Shown here piece after piece: positions 1-9,400 of a DNA stretch of 50,631 nucleotides. The stretch is from Candidatus Kapaibacterium sp. (GTDB lineage: Bacteria > Bacteroidota > Ignavibacteria > Kapaibacteriales > UBA961). Every line of letters begins with the position of its first letter. Position 1 is the first letter of the stretch. The notes below the pieces were generated by a model, which was not told the DNA's origin, made no database searches, and saw only the letters and a program-made list of their open reading frames with translations. The DNA lies in assembly GCA_017302855.1 (NCBI GenBank), contig JAFLBY010000003.1, positions 1-50,631 on the forward strand, given 5' to 3'. A program made the translations under genes and the position numbers.

Positions 1-381
1 AAACAACCAAAACAAAAATTACCGAAAAAAAACATAGCCAAAGAAAAACCAAATATTCAGCAACCAAAACAAGAACCGCAAAAAAAAGAGGTAGCAAAAC
101 CAATTATTCAACAACCAAAACAGGAGTTGCCGAAAAAAGAAATAGCTAAAGAAAAACCAATTGTTCAGCAACCCAAAAAAGAACCACCCCAAAAAGAGGT
201 GGCAAAAGAAAAAGTCGAGAAAAAAGCCGAAACAACAAAAGAACCTAAAAAAGAGTCTAGGAAAGAAAGAAGAGAGCGCCGCAAACGCGGTTCTTTAGAA
301 ATAGAATCAGTGCCTTTGCGTAGTGTGGATGAAGGGTTGCCAATTCCCAAACCATTACCCAAACAAATTCCACCGGAATAG
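1..381 (+). CDS. C-terminal part of a Lys/Pro/Gln-rich repeat protein (5' truncated by window edge)
   Basis: The reading frame is open from base 1 and stops at 381, so only the last 126 residues are seen. Residues 1 to about 72 consist of a 36-residue repeat (108 bp at DNA level; positions 4 and 112 are equivalent) built from blocks such as QQPKQE, PKKEIAKEKP and KKEVAK. A basic patch (ESRKERRERRKRG) and a proline-containing tail ending PKQIPPE follow. Such sequence is expected to be disordered. The family is not recognised. It could be the tail of a membrane or cell-envelope protein, or a nucleic-acid-binding extension, but nothing visible decides this. The repeat may be length-variable between strains. 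Confidence 0.6.
   Translation, partial: KQPKQKLPKKNIAKEKPNIQQPKQEPQKKEVAKPIIQQPKQELPKKEIAKEKPIVQQPKKEPPQKEVAKEKVEKKAETTKEPKKESRKERRERRKRGSLEIESVPLRSVDEGLPIPKPLPKQIPPE
4..219 (+). repeat. 108-bp in-frame tandem repeat, about two units
   Basis: The segment starting at base 4 recurs at base 112 with the same order of QQPKQ, LPKK, IAKEKP, QQPK, EP and KEVAK codons. Synonymous and conservative differences separate the units. The period is a multiple of three, so copy-number change would keep the reading frame. Confidence 0.7.
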
Positions 382-428
382 TTTTTTTTCTTTAAGGGAA
401 TTCAGACCTACATACTGAGCAATAGGAA

Positions 429-638
429 ATGGCTTGGACCGTAATAGATTACAATTCTGTTGATTCTGCGGACTCGTATTTTATCAGAATATTTTGTAGT
501 GATGAGAAACAAAAAGCGTTCTGCACAAAACTAAGAGGACAGGTCTCTCATTACTTAAAAAAACTGCACAATAAGATACTCCTGATAAGAGAATTGCTGA
601 CTTTTGAACTTCTCTTGATTATTAGAGTAAGTCCATAA
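429..638 (+). CDS. Doubtful small ORF, hypothetical
   Basis: A 69-codon ATG frame lies between the repeat protein and the scramblase-like gene, with a weak purine stretch (ataggaa) just before the ATG. The product (MAWTVIDYNSVDSADSYFIR at its start) has no recognisable domain, signal peptide or membrane segment. It may be a real small accessory gene, a remnant of a larger gene, or chance. The surrounding bases 382-728 contain nothing else I can assign. Confidence 0.25.
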   Translation: MAWTVIDYNSVDSADSYFIRIFCSDEKQKAFCTKLRGQVSHYLKKLHNKILLIRELLTFELLLIIRVSP

Positions 639-728
639 AATTTTTAGTAAAAAGTGGGACCCATCAACCACAAAAAATGGGGCGTAATCCGAAAAGCCAA
701 ACGAGTAGGAAAAATTAACAATATCTTT

Positions 729-1319
729 ATGAAAACAAATTTCTTCGATTCAAACTCTTACTTCATAGACGAGAAGGTAAACTTTTTCAAACTTGAAAAC
801 TGTTATCAAATATACAATGAAAAAGGAGAGAACATAGGTACCATAGCGCAAAAACTTAGCTTAGGCAATAAAATACTTAGACTGTTACTTAACAAAACGA
901 TGCTTCCTTTTCACTTGGAAATTAAAAATTCTGACAACGATGTAGAAGCTTCTATATCGCGCGGATGGTCATTTTTTATGTCGAAAATCACGGTTAAGAA
1001 TGCTCAGGGAAATACAATTGGGACAATCAAACAAAAGTTCACACTATTCAAACCTACATTTAAAATATTTGACTCTTCTGATGTTCTCATTGCTGAAATT
1101 AGCGGTGATTGGAGTGCATGGAATTTTACAATTGCGGATGCTTCCAACAATCAAATTGGCACCATTTCAAAAAAATGGGCTGGGGCAATGAAAGAGATTT
1201 TCACATCAGCAGACAAGTATAATGTGCATATTGAATCCGGTTATTCAAATATTGAACATAAAATTGCTATACTTTCAAGTGCTATAACGATTGATATGGT
1301 TCTCAAAGAGAGCAAATAA
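729..1319 (+). CDS. Phospholipid scramblase / LURP-one-related family protein
   Basis: The 196-residue product has alternating strands with the family's repeated pattern of short hydrophobic strands, each ending in a G-T-I step: GENIGTIAQK, GNTIGTIKQK and NNQIGTISKKWAG. These are followed by an EIFTSADKYNVHIE block and a C-terminal hydrophobic helix (KIAILSSAITIDMVL). That is the tubby-like beta-barrel plus buried helix of the scramblase/LOR superfamily. In bacteria the role of these proteins is poorly known. I chose ATG 729 over an upstream GTG at 654 because the first 25 codons of the longer frame are basic and unlike the family. No signal peptide is seen, so it is probably cytoplasmic or membrane-associated. 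It stands alone, with a dispersed repeat 30 bp downstream. Confidence 0.8.
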   Translation: MKTNFFDSNSYFIDEKVNFFKLENCYQIYNEKGENIGTIAQKLSLGNKILRLLLNKTMLPFHLEIKNSDNDVEASISRGWSFFMSKITVKNAQGNTIGTIKQKFTLFKPTFKIFDSSDVLIAEISGDWSAWNFTIADASNNQIGTISKKWAGAMKEIFTSADKYNVHIESGYSNIEHKIAILSSAITIDMVLKESK

Positions 1320-1346
1320 AACCTAATTATAGCAGAAGTGGGCGTT

Positions 1347-1511
1347 TTACACAACACATTTATATATTTTTCATACGTTTTGTCTGTGTAAGAAGATTTT
1401 GTAGTTTTGAGGAAACAATATGCGCTTTGGGTGAATACGAGAGATATGCGGAATCTCGTTGGACTTTTACAAATCGAGCATTTAATGCAGCAAGCGTAAA
1501 TGTTTGTGTAA
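1347..1511. repeat. Dispersed ~100-bp intergenic repeat, copy 1, bounded by imperfect inverted repeats
   Basis: Bases 1349-1448 match 5839-5938 almost base for base. Shared blocks include ACACAACACATTTATAT, TCATACGTTTTGTCTGTG and TGCGCTTTGGGTGAAT. In this copy the left edge TTACACAACACATTTA (1347-1362) is inverted at 1497-1511 as TAAATGTTTGTGTAA, with one base missing. The whole 165-bp block could therefore fold into a long stem. No ORF is contained. Confidence 0.7.
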
Positions 1512-1538
1512 GCTACACACAGGTTATAAGCAAATTTT

Positions 1539-3941
1539 ATGGGCAGCAGAGTTAAATACATTGCATTCAGTTTTGTAATGATATGTATTCAAAACATAAC
1601 AGGACAGACTCTGGAGATTACTCCGTTATATAATACAATAGGTGTAAAAGTTACAAATATCTCATCTGCGGATAGTTGCATAATTGAATACAAACAATCA
1701 CAAGCGGACAACTGGCTTTTGGGGTATCAACCCGATAAAATATTATTAAACAATACGGAAGAATTTCGTGGAAGTATTTTCGGTTTGATTGAAAACATGA
1801 TGTATCAAATAAGAGTAACGGTTTATTCCGGGTCAAACCCCAAAACCCTTGCCGTAGCCCAAACAAAAACCTTACTTTCCCCAGATTTTAATCAAACGGG
1901 AATCATGAAGTGGGTGTCGCCGTCCGGTACAGGTAACTATACCCAAAGTAATCCCTGTAATCTTTCCACACTTTTTTCATCCGGTCAAGTGGTATGTGGT
2001 ACTATTATTATTGTTAAAGATGGCATTTATAATACAAGCGGTTTGCAACTTACTTTAAACAATCACTGTACAGAGGGAAATTCAATATTATTGATTGCTG
2101 AACGCGGAGCATCGCCGGTTTTTGACGCCGGTACTACTATCACAAGCTCATGGACAGCCCATGCTACAATCCCCAATTTATATTTTACACCCACACCACC
2201 GGGAACTTCTCATTCCAATATTTGTATTTTGGACAATAAAGCTCTTTATCCATATCCGTCATTAAAAGCTAATGTTTTGCTTGGTAACTATAACTTGAGT
2301 GACTTAAATTTTGGGCATGATGGATTTGTACGTGATGAAGACACTATTTGGATTAAGACAAACACCGGAATCAACCCCAACGCAACTATAGTAAAAGTTT
2401 CAAATGCGTTCAGATTTCTAACGGTTTACGGCAACAATAAAAATGCTTATTTGAAAATTAAAGGCATTGAATTCAGATACTATGGCAAACCCATGCTAAA
2501 TAGTCCGGATAACAGCAATGACTCATACGCAGCCACCGTATTTGATTTAAGAAATGTGCACCATATTTATTTTGACAGTTGTCGTTTCATATTCAACACT
2601 AACCATATATTATTTACGAATCAATGCAATAACCTTACTATTCAAAATTGCCTATTCAAGCACAATGCCGGTAAATGGTCACATGCAATGATAAAAAAAT
2701 CAAATGATTTCGTCAACACAATTGTAGCAACAGTATCATCTTCGAGAGCAAGAGGTGTAGAAACCCCGGGCGTATTTGTACATGAATCAAAATCTGTAGT
2801 TTTTAGAAATAATATATTTGATGGTGTCAATTCTGGCATTGAAAGCTATTTCGATATAGGACTGAAAGAAGAAATTGATATTCATGACAATGTGTTCATT
2901 GACAACTTTGATGCTATAGAATGCGATGGTCTTTGGTCTAACATAAGAGTGTGGAATAACGAAATTATCCGTCCTATGGCAGGCATTTCTGCCGCTCCGC
3001 CCCTTATTGGTCCACGGTACTTTTACCGGAATGTATTATACGGAATGACGGGCAGAAGAAATGAACAAGACGATCCTTATTTTATAGGTTGTAATCCTCT
3101 TTCAAATAACTATATGGGACAAGGAATTGGCATCAAAACTAACTCAGGCTACATTGGTAATATTTCAGTCGGAAACTTATACTTCTTTAATAACACATTT
3201 CACGCATCAGACACCCTAGGGTTTATTCTTACATCATGGAAAGCAGAATGGAGAAAAGCCATTTTCATGAATAACTCATACTCACATACCAATAGTTTTC
3301 CTTTTTTCTATTTTGATTTAGCTCACAATGCAATTAATGGAGATTTTCAAATCACATCAGCCCATGATAATTATTTCTCATTCAATATAAACTCTCCCAT
3401 CGTAAAAGTCAAACACATTCACGGTCAGTTTAACTGTTCAGAAATCAATAATATAAGCAACCTTGAAAATACATTAGCCAATATTTCAGGCAGCCCTAAT
3501 ATTTCCATTCTAAATCCCATTCAAGTTAATCCCTTGTTTGTATCTTCAGTAACCGGAAACTTTGAATTAACAGCCGCAAGTCCGTTGATAGATGCAGGTA
3601 ATAATATACAAGGATTTTATGATTATAATGGCATAAAACCTGATATAGGTGCGAAAGAAAGCAATTTCACATCAACGATTGTAGGAACCTATCCCGTTGA
3701 AAAACAAATAATTGTATATCCAAATCCATCGGGTGGTATATTTACTGTGAAACTAATCGAAAAAAACGAATTAGTAACTATTAATGTATTCAATTATTTG
3801 GGACAAAAAATTTACAGTATCAGCGAGATTGGACAAAATTTTTTAATTAACATTGAAAATCAATTGGATGGAGTTTTCTTTATCGAGATTGAACGGAATT
3901 CAGGCAGCACTGTTAAAAAAATAATAAAAATCAGTTTTTAG
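1539..3941 (+). CDS. Secreted right-handed beta-helix protein with T9SS type A sorting domain
   Basis: The 800-residue product starts with a signal peptide (VKYIAFSFVMICIQNITGQ). A short beta-sandwich-like region follows (about 25-110) with YNTIGVKVTNISSADSC, resembling a fibronectin type III fold. From about residue 120 to 690 it has features of a parallel beta-helix: WVSPSGTGNYTQSNPCNL at the start, as in polysaccharide-degrading or adhesive proteins, then runs of strands such as NLTIQNCLFKHNAG, VVFRNNIFDGVNSGIES and IDIHDNVFIDNFDAIEC. It ends in SPLIDAGN and PDIGAKE. Residues about 715-800 form a C-terminal sorting domain (VYPNPSGGIFTVKL ... LGQKIYSISE ... GVFFIEIE). It should be exported by Sec and then T9SS and end up at the cell surface or outside. 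A polysaccharide lyase role is possible but no catalytic residues are evident. Confidence 0.85.
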   Translation: MGSRVKYIAFSFVMICIQNITGQTLEITPLYNTIGVKVTNISSADSCIIEYKQSQADNWLLGYQPDKILLNNTEEFRGSIFGLIENMMYQIRVTVYSGSNPKTLAVAQTKTLLSPDFNQTGIMKWVSPSGTGNYTQSNPCNLSTLFSSGQVVCGTIIIVKDGIYNTSGLQLTLNNHCTEGNSILLIAERGASPVFDAGTTITSSWTAHATIPNLYFTPTPPGTSHSNICILDNKALYPYPSLKANVLLGNYNLSDLNFGHDGFVRDEDTIWIKTNTGINPNATIVKVSNAFRFLTVYGNNKNAYLKIKGIEFRYYGKPMLNSPDNSNDSYAATVFDLRNVHHIYFDSCRFIFNTNHILFTNQCNNLTIQNCLFKHNAGKWSHAMIKKSNDFVNTIVATVSSSRARGVETPGVFVHESKSVVFRNNIFDGVNSGIESYFDIGLKEEIDIHDNVFIDNFDAIECDGLWSNIRVWNNEIIRPMAGISAAPPLIGPRYFYRNVLYGMTGRRNEQDDPYFIGCNPLSNNYMGQGIGIKTNSGYIGNISVGNLYFFNNTFHASDTLGFILTSWKAEWRKAIFMNNSYSHTNSFPFFYFDLAHNAINGDFQITSAHDNYFSFNINSPIVKVKHIHGQFNCSEINNISNLENTLANISGSPNISILNPIQVNPLFVSSVTGNFELTAASPLIDAGNNIQGFYDYNGIKPDIGAKESNFTSTIVGTYPVEKQIIVYPNPSGGIFTVKLIEKNELVTINVFNYLGQKIYSISEIGQNFLINIENQLDGVFFIEIERNSGSTVKKIIKISF

Positions 3942-4084
3942 CAGCATATATGCGGCAATAGCCGATATAACGGTAAATTGAAGAATAGTGCTTATATCAA
4001 ATTTTATAGTAAACTAAATTAATATAATGACATACGCCGATACATATATACATCAGCCATTATGTCTAATGCTAACATGACCCC

Positions 4085-5824
4085 ATGAATAAACAGCAAC
4101 TAACAGAAAAACATAGTGTTATAAACGACGCAATATTTCAGATGAAAACCATCATATTGACCGGAAATCGGATCTTCAAGAATTTGCTTACTCCTATGCC
4201 AAAATTCAAGGACAATCAATTTTTGATTAACGAACCGGTAATTGCATTTTCTGAAAGTGACCTTTGGAATCCATTCGACAATAAAGAAAATTGGATTTTG
4301 ACAGCAGGAAAAATTGAAAACTTACGAATTTCGGCGAGGAAACTTCACGGACTTGAAGTAAAAGCAAACGAAGTTTTTAGTTTTTGGAAACATATTGGCA
4401 ATCCAAATTTTGGAAAAAGCTATGTGATGGGTCGAGAAATTAGAGAAGGTTGTATTGTTCCAACAATTGCAGGCGGGCTTTGCCAACTTTCAAACGCACT
4501 TTATGACGCTGCACTTAAGGCAAATTTTGACATCATTGAAAGACACAAACACACAAAAGTAATTAAGGGATCACTATCTGAACAAGATCGTGACGCAACT
4601 GTAAAATGGAATTATATTGACTTACGTTTTAAATCTTCCTTTGATTTTAGAATTGAGACGGTGTTAACCTCAGATAAGTTGGTGGTAGGTTTTAAAAGTG
4701 CACAAAAAAATGTAAAATCAACTGACAATAATTCAAATTTGCGACAATCCAACAAACTCAACGATTGCTACTCTTGCGGAAACTTTGCCTGTTTCAAACA
4801 TCAAGATAGAACTTCGATGAAACAGAATATTGCAACAACAACATTTATTTTGGACGAAAAATGGCCCGAATACGACCGATATATCAAGGATATAACCACA
4901 GATTCCGATAATTTTATTGTACCACTTAAGCAAAGCACATTCATAAAAACAGACAGATATGCCTGGAGTGCTGCAAAGTCGCAAAAAACTACAGCAACAA
5001 ACTTTCAAGGAATTTATAGAGCGTTAAAACTTCGTTTTTTCCCCAAACATAAAAACAATGTTTTTGAACTTGCATTGCAACTCGACAAGAAAATAGCTGT
5101 TGCAGCAGCACGAAAAATTCCAATAGATTCAACACATGTAGTTATCTCACAAAACTTGTTACCATTCGTATTTGAAACAGGCGCATTAGGTGGTAGGACT
5201 TTTGATGTACTAATGACAAGACTTCCATTTGAGAAGCTTCACGAAAGACTGGATCACGCATTTTTACATCATCCTGAAAGCCCAACTCTTAACGATTTCA
5301 GAGCCGGTAAAAAATTAATCGAGCTTGAAAACAAAGCATTAAAAAAAGCACGACAAATAATTACACCTCACACAGAAATTGCTGAAATCTTCAAAAACAA
5401 AGTTGTTACATTGGATTGGTTCATTCCTCCATCGTCAAACGGACAAGCGAGCGGACATAAAGTGCTTTTTCCGGCTTCAGCTATTGGAAGAAAGGGTGCT
5501 TATGAGATTCGAAGATTAGCAAGTGAGCTTCAATTAAACTTGACAGTTTCCGGAAGAACAACTGAGAATGATAATTTTTGGAATGAATTACATATTGAAA
5601 ATTTTAACGGCAATTTTGACCAAATAGGACTTGTCGTTTATCCAACATATATAGAGCATCAACCAAGACAAATTTTAAACGCCATTTCAAAAGGAATACC
5701 TATCATCACCACAGCAGCTTGTGGTCTTAAAGATTCAGACCAAGTGAAAATTATAGAATTAAGTAACTATGAACATTTAAAAATTGAAGTGAGCAAACGG
5801 ATGGGAATACATCACGAATGCTAA
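4085..5824 (+). CDS. VanW-family domain fused to a GT-B glycosyltransferase-like domain
   Basis: The product has 579 residues. Residues about 40-205 are VanW-like: EVFSFWKHIGNPNFGKSYV, REGCIVPTIAGGLCQLSNAL and IIERHKHT are hallmarks. A linker carries C228-x2-C-x4-C-x2-H239 (CYSCGNFACFKH), which could hold a metal or cluster. From about 255 the protein resembles a GT-B fold enzyme: VISQNLLPFVFETGALGGR and FDVLMTRLPFEKLHERLDHA in the N-terminal half, and HKVLFPASAIGRKGAYEIRR plus YPTYIEHQPRQILNAISKGI and PIITTAACGLKD in the donor-binding half. VanW function is unresolved, although some members sit in cell-wall gene clusters. The fusion suggests transfer of sugar to an envelope polymer, which is inference. 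There is no signal peptide. The gene is monocistronic, with repeat copy 2 following its stop by 15 bp. Confidence 0.75.
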   Translation: MNKQQLTEKHSVINDAIFQMKTIILTGNRIFKNLLTPMPKFKDNQFLINEPVIAFSESDLWNPFDNKENWILTAGKIENLRISARKLHGLEVKANEVFSFWKHIGNPNFGKSYVMGREIREGCIVPTIAGGLCQLSNALYDAALKANFDIIERHKHTKVIKGSLSEQDRDATVKWNYIDLRFKSSFDFRIETVLTSDKLVVGFKSAQKNVKSTDNNSNLRQSNKLNDCYSCGNFACFKHQDRTSMKQNIATTTFILDEKWPEYDRYIKDITTDSDNFIVPLKQSTFIKTDRYAWSAAKSQKTTATNFQGIYRALKLRFFPKHKNNVFELALQLDKKIAVAAARKIPIDSTHVVISQNLLPFVFETGALGGRTFDVLMTRLPFEKLHERLDHAFLHHPESPTLNDFRAGKKLIELENKALKKARQIITPHTEIAEIFKNKVVTLDWFIPPSSNGQASGHKVLFPASAIGRKGAYEIRRLASELQLNLTVSGRTTENDNFWNELHIENFNGNFDQIGLVVYPTYIEHQPRQILNAISKGIPIITTAACGLKDSDQVKIIELSNYEHLKIEVSKRMGIHHEC

Positions 5825-5838
5825 TAGTCGCGGCTCTC

Positions 5839-5938
5839 ACACAACACATTTATATTTTTTTCATACGTTTTGTCTGTGTAAGAAGATTGTGTAGTTTTGA
5901 GAACATAAAATGCGCTTTGGGTGAATGCGGGAGATATA
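5839..5938. repeat. Dispersed ~100-bp intergenic repeat, copy 2
   Basis: It is near-identical to 1349-1448 and also lies directly behind a stop codon (5824). Differences are scattered single bases plus a small change around the AACAATA/ACATAAA block. The right-hand inverted end present in copy 1 is not found here, so this copy looks truncated or diverged on its 3' side. Confidence 0.75.
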
Positions 5939-6017
5939 GCATTGTAAATCGAAAAAACATATCATTTTTATGATATAAACAAGTAACGATATTGACGAAT
6001 CAATAAAAAGTGTAAAA

Positions 6018-6254
6018 ATGAGTGATGACCATTTAATATTATTAGGCGATTTTCCCGTAGCTGATGCAAAAAATATCGCCGAAAAACTTGAAAGCTTACA
6101 TATACCCTTTATGATGGAAGAAAATCATTCCATTGAAAGACTTCCCAAGAGAGGGTCTTTTGGAACTAATTTTCTCATTACCATGTACATACATCAAAGC
6201 AATGTTGAATTAGTTATCCCAATCGTACAATCAATAACAAAAATCGTGGTGTAA
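6018..6254 (+). CDS. Small DUF2007-like protein
   Basis: The 78-residue product lacks a signal peptide. The order of elements fits the ACT-like DUF2007/putative signal-transducing family: an initial strand (LILLGDFP), a helix (VADAKNIAEKLESLHI), then a strand and a turn region (PFMMEENHS) and a strand with a hydrophobic helix (ITMYIHQSNVELVIPIVQSI). In that family, proteins begin with a strand, then a helix reading as moving between sites and sharing information. The match is by eye and moderate. It stands alone between repeat copy 2 and the large metalloprotease-like gene. Biochemical function is unknown. Confidence 0.5.
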   Translation: MSDDHLILLGDFPVADAKNIAEKLESLHIPFMMEENHSIERLPKRGSFGTNFLITMYIHQSNVELVIPIVQSITKIVV

Positions 6255-6394
6255 CTCTAAGAGCAAAGAAAAACTTGCTTTAGAAACTTCTTTACTGTTT
6301 ATTGCTTGGCTGTTTTCTCTCAGTTCCCGTACTTTGCACTACAATACCGTGCTCCGCCATACCATTACAAATCTCTGTAATTGTAGGATTTGCG

Positions 6395-6402
6395 TAATTT
6401 TG
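6395..6402 (+). promoter_or_regulatory. Possible Bacteroidota-type -7 box (TAATTTTG)
   Basis: TAATTTTG fits TAnnTTTG and lies 38 bp before the start of the 1296-aa secreted protein. No convincing TTTG partner is seen 19-20 bp upstream, so this is only a half-match. Confidence 0.35.
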
Positions 6403-6439
6403 AAACTATGATAGTCACAATGTATCAATTCTTCGAGGT

Positions 6440-9400
6440 ATGATTATGAATCGTCGCCTTTTTACCCTTATTCTTTCTTTGCTCTGCGCCATGCATTTGG
6501 TGGCAGTAGCTTCTGAAGAATGTATGCTCTTTCCCGTTTCTCTCCAAGAACGCTGCGCTCAATCTACTGCCATTGTCGAAGGCAAGGTCATTGCCCGACA
6601 AAGTTTCTTTAACTCCGACAAATCAATGATTTACACGGCATATCGAATTGAACCGTATCGAGTGTGGAAAGGTGCGCTGAAGGATCAATTTGAGCTTATC
6701 GTCAAAGGCGGCATTGTGGGCAATCAGGCGGTGCATGTATCGCCGGGTATTGAATTGAATCTGCCGATGAACGGTATATTTTTCTTACAATCGAGTCCCG
6801 TTCATAATCCTCACCTAAGCCAACAAAGCCCCATCAAACCCTTCGATGCTTATGGCGGTGTGCAAGGTATTATCACCTATTCCGAAGATAATATCTCGGC
6901 ACGCGACCCCTTTGCAACTTATCATCGGCTTACTCTCTATGCAACCATCGAATCACTTGTGGGTAAAATGTCGGTGGTCTATAAAAATCTTGATATTGCC
7001 ACATCATCAAAATACAGAGAAGAACAAACACTTAATGCCTCCATCAGTTCCATCAATCCTACCACATTGACGGCAGGGAATGATGCCGTTTTGACTATTA
7101 ACGGCAGCGGTTTTGGTGCATCCTATACAGGTAATGCCAAAGTAGAATTCAAAAGTGCCGATGATGGCGGTGCAACGTGGGTTTCGGCTCTGGCATCACA
7201 TATTGTATCATGGTCAAATACACAAATTCAAGTCGAAGTACGCACCTCCGCAGGCACAGGTCAGGTGCGTGTGACGGGTGTGGATGGCACACAAGCCACA
7301 TCAAGCCAAACATTAACAATTTCGTATAATTTACTCAATGTCACCTCAAGCAATATCCAATATAAAACATGGTTGCAAAATCAGGATGGCTCCGGAGGAA
7401 TGACCTTTACCTTCAATACCAATTTCAATAATAATACTGATGCAGCCAATGCTTTCAAACGAGCATTACAATCATGGCGATGCGGTACTTTTGTCAATCT
7501 TAAAATTGCCACAGGCACAACGTCCGTGAACTCGGAAAGCGGCAGCGATGGCGTGAATGTTGTCGCATTTAATGATGCCGGTTTACCCTCGGGAGTTTTG
7601 GGTGTAACCTATAATTATTGGACATCATGCGGAACGGGAGTCTGGTATCCGACAGCAATTGATATGATTTTTCGCAATTCACCCACTCCTTCGGGATGGA
7701 ATTTTGGACCTCAAGCAACCACCGGCAATAGATTTGACTTCGAATCAGTGTGCCTTCATGAATTAGGTCATGCCCATCAATTGGGTCATGTCATCAATAC
7801 TGCCATCATCATGCACTATGCCATCGGGCCCAACTCGGATAATCGCAATCTCAATACTTCATCGGACATACCCGGCGGTGCCGATGTGGTCGCATACAGT
7901 ACCTCCTCAAAATCATGCGGACCTTCTATTATGACAGCTTTGAATGCCTCCAATTGTCAGGTAAGTTTACCGCCTGTGGCACAATTCACTGCCTCAGTAA
8001 CCGCAGGTTGCGCACCGCTTACTGTCAACTTTACCGATCAAAGCAGCAATACTCCCACACAATGGGCATGGGATATTGACAATAATGGCTCAACAGATTA
8101 TACAACTCAAAACCCAACACATACTTATACCTCACCGGGCACATACTCCGTCAAACTCACCGCCACCAATGGCAATGGAGCCAATACACTTACCAGAACA
8201 AATTATATTACCGTGAACTCAACGCCCACGGCACGCTCCGGTGGTATAAAAAGACCATGCTTTGGCGCAGCCGTAACATTAGGGGCAACTCCCGCAGCAT
8301 CAGGCGGGCAGCCACCCTATACATACTCATGGTCGCCGACAAATAATCTGAGTAATCCGACCATAGCCAATCCGATAATCAGTGTCTACACTTTCAATGA
8401 AACAAGAGTCTATACACTCACTGTCACCGATGCCAATAATTGCGTTTCCACTTCACGCGATACCATTATTCCCTATCCGCAGCTTTCTGTGGATGCCGGA
8501 GTAAATCGCAATGCATGCGTTGGAAGTTCTATCACCTTGGGCGGCACACCCACTGTCAGCAATGGCACAGGTCCTTACAATTATTCATGGACACCGACAA
8601 TAGGCATAGTTAACCCGACATCTTCCAATCCATCACTCACCGTCACGGCAGCAACAAAATATTATGTGACCGTCACCGATGCCAATGGATGCAGCAATAT
8701 TGACTCTGTGACCATCAGTCTTTTTCCCCAGCCCAGAGCAAATGTCGGTGAAAAAAATAAAATTATATGCTCCGGCAGCAGCACAACCATCGGCAGTGGT
8801 GTTGCCACCAATGGCACTGCTCCTTATACATACTCATGGTCGCCGACAACAGGGTTAAATAATCCGGCATTACCGGCACCGACGGCATCACCCACACAAA
8901 CCACGCTCTATATCCTCACCATCACCGATGCCAATAATTGTACTGTCCGCGATACCGTCACGGTCACGGTCAATCCCTTACCCCAACCCATCATCACAGC
9001 CGAGGGGTCTTTATCGCTTTGCGATGGTGATACACTCACATTAACCACAGGACAATTCACAAGTTATGAATGGTGGAATGGCGCAACAACACGCTCCATC
9101 AAAGTGACCACGGGTGGCATCTATACCGTCAAAGCAACCAATCAATTCAATTGCAGTGCCCTATCACCCGCAGTCACCGTGACCATATTACCCAAGCCGA
9201 CGCCGTCCATCACACCATTACGCCCCGCCGTTTTCTGCGAAGGCGACAGCACCGTCCTTGATGCCGGAACCGGTTTTGCTACCTATCTGTGGTCGAATGG
9301 GGCAAACTCGCGCACCATCACCGCCAAACAATCCGGCACATATACCGTAACCGTGACCAATCAGCAAAATTGCAAAGCCCAATCAGCACCTATACAAGTC

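Noticed and set aside
1347-1511. attC site of an integron
   Set aside because: The block folds as an imperfect palindrome, but the classical RYYYAAC/GTTRRRY core boxes are not at its ends and no integrase is in the window. Kept only as a repeat.
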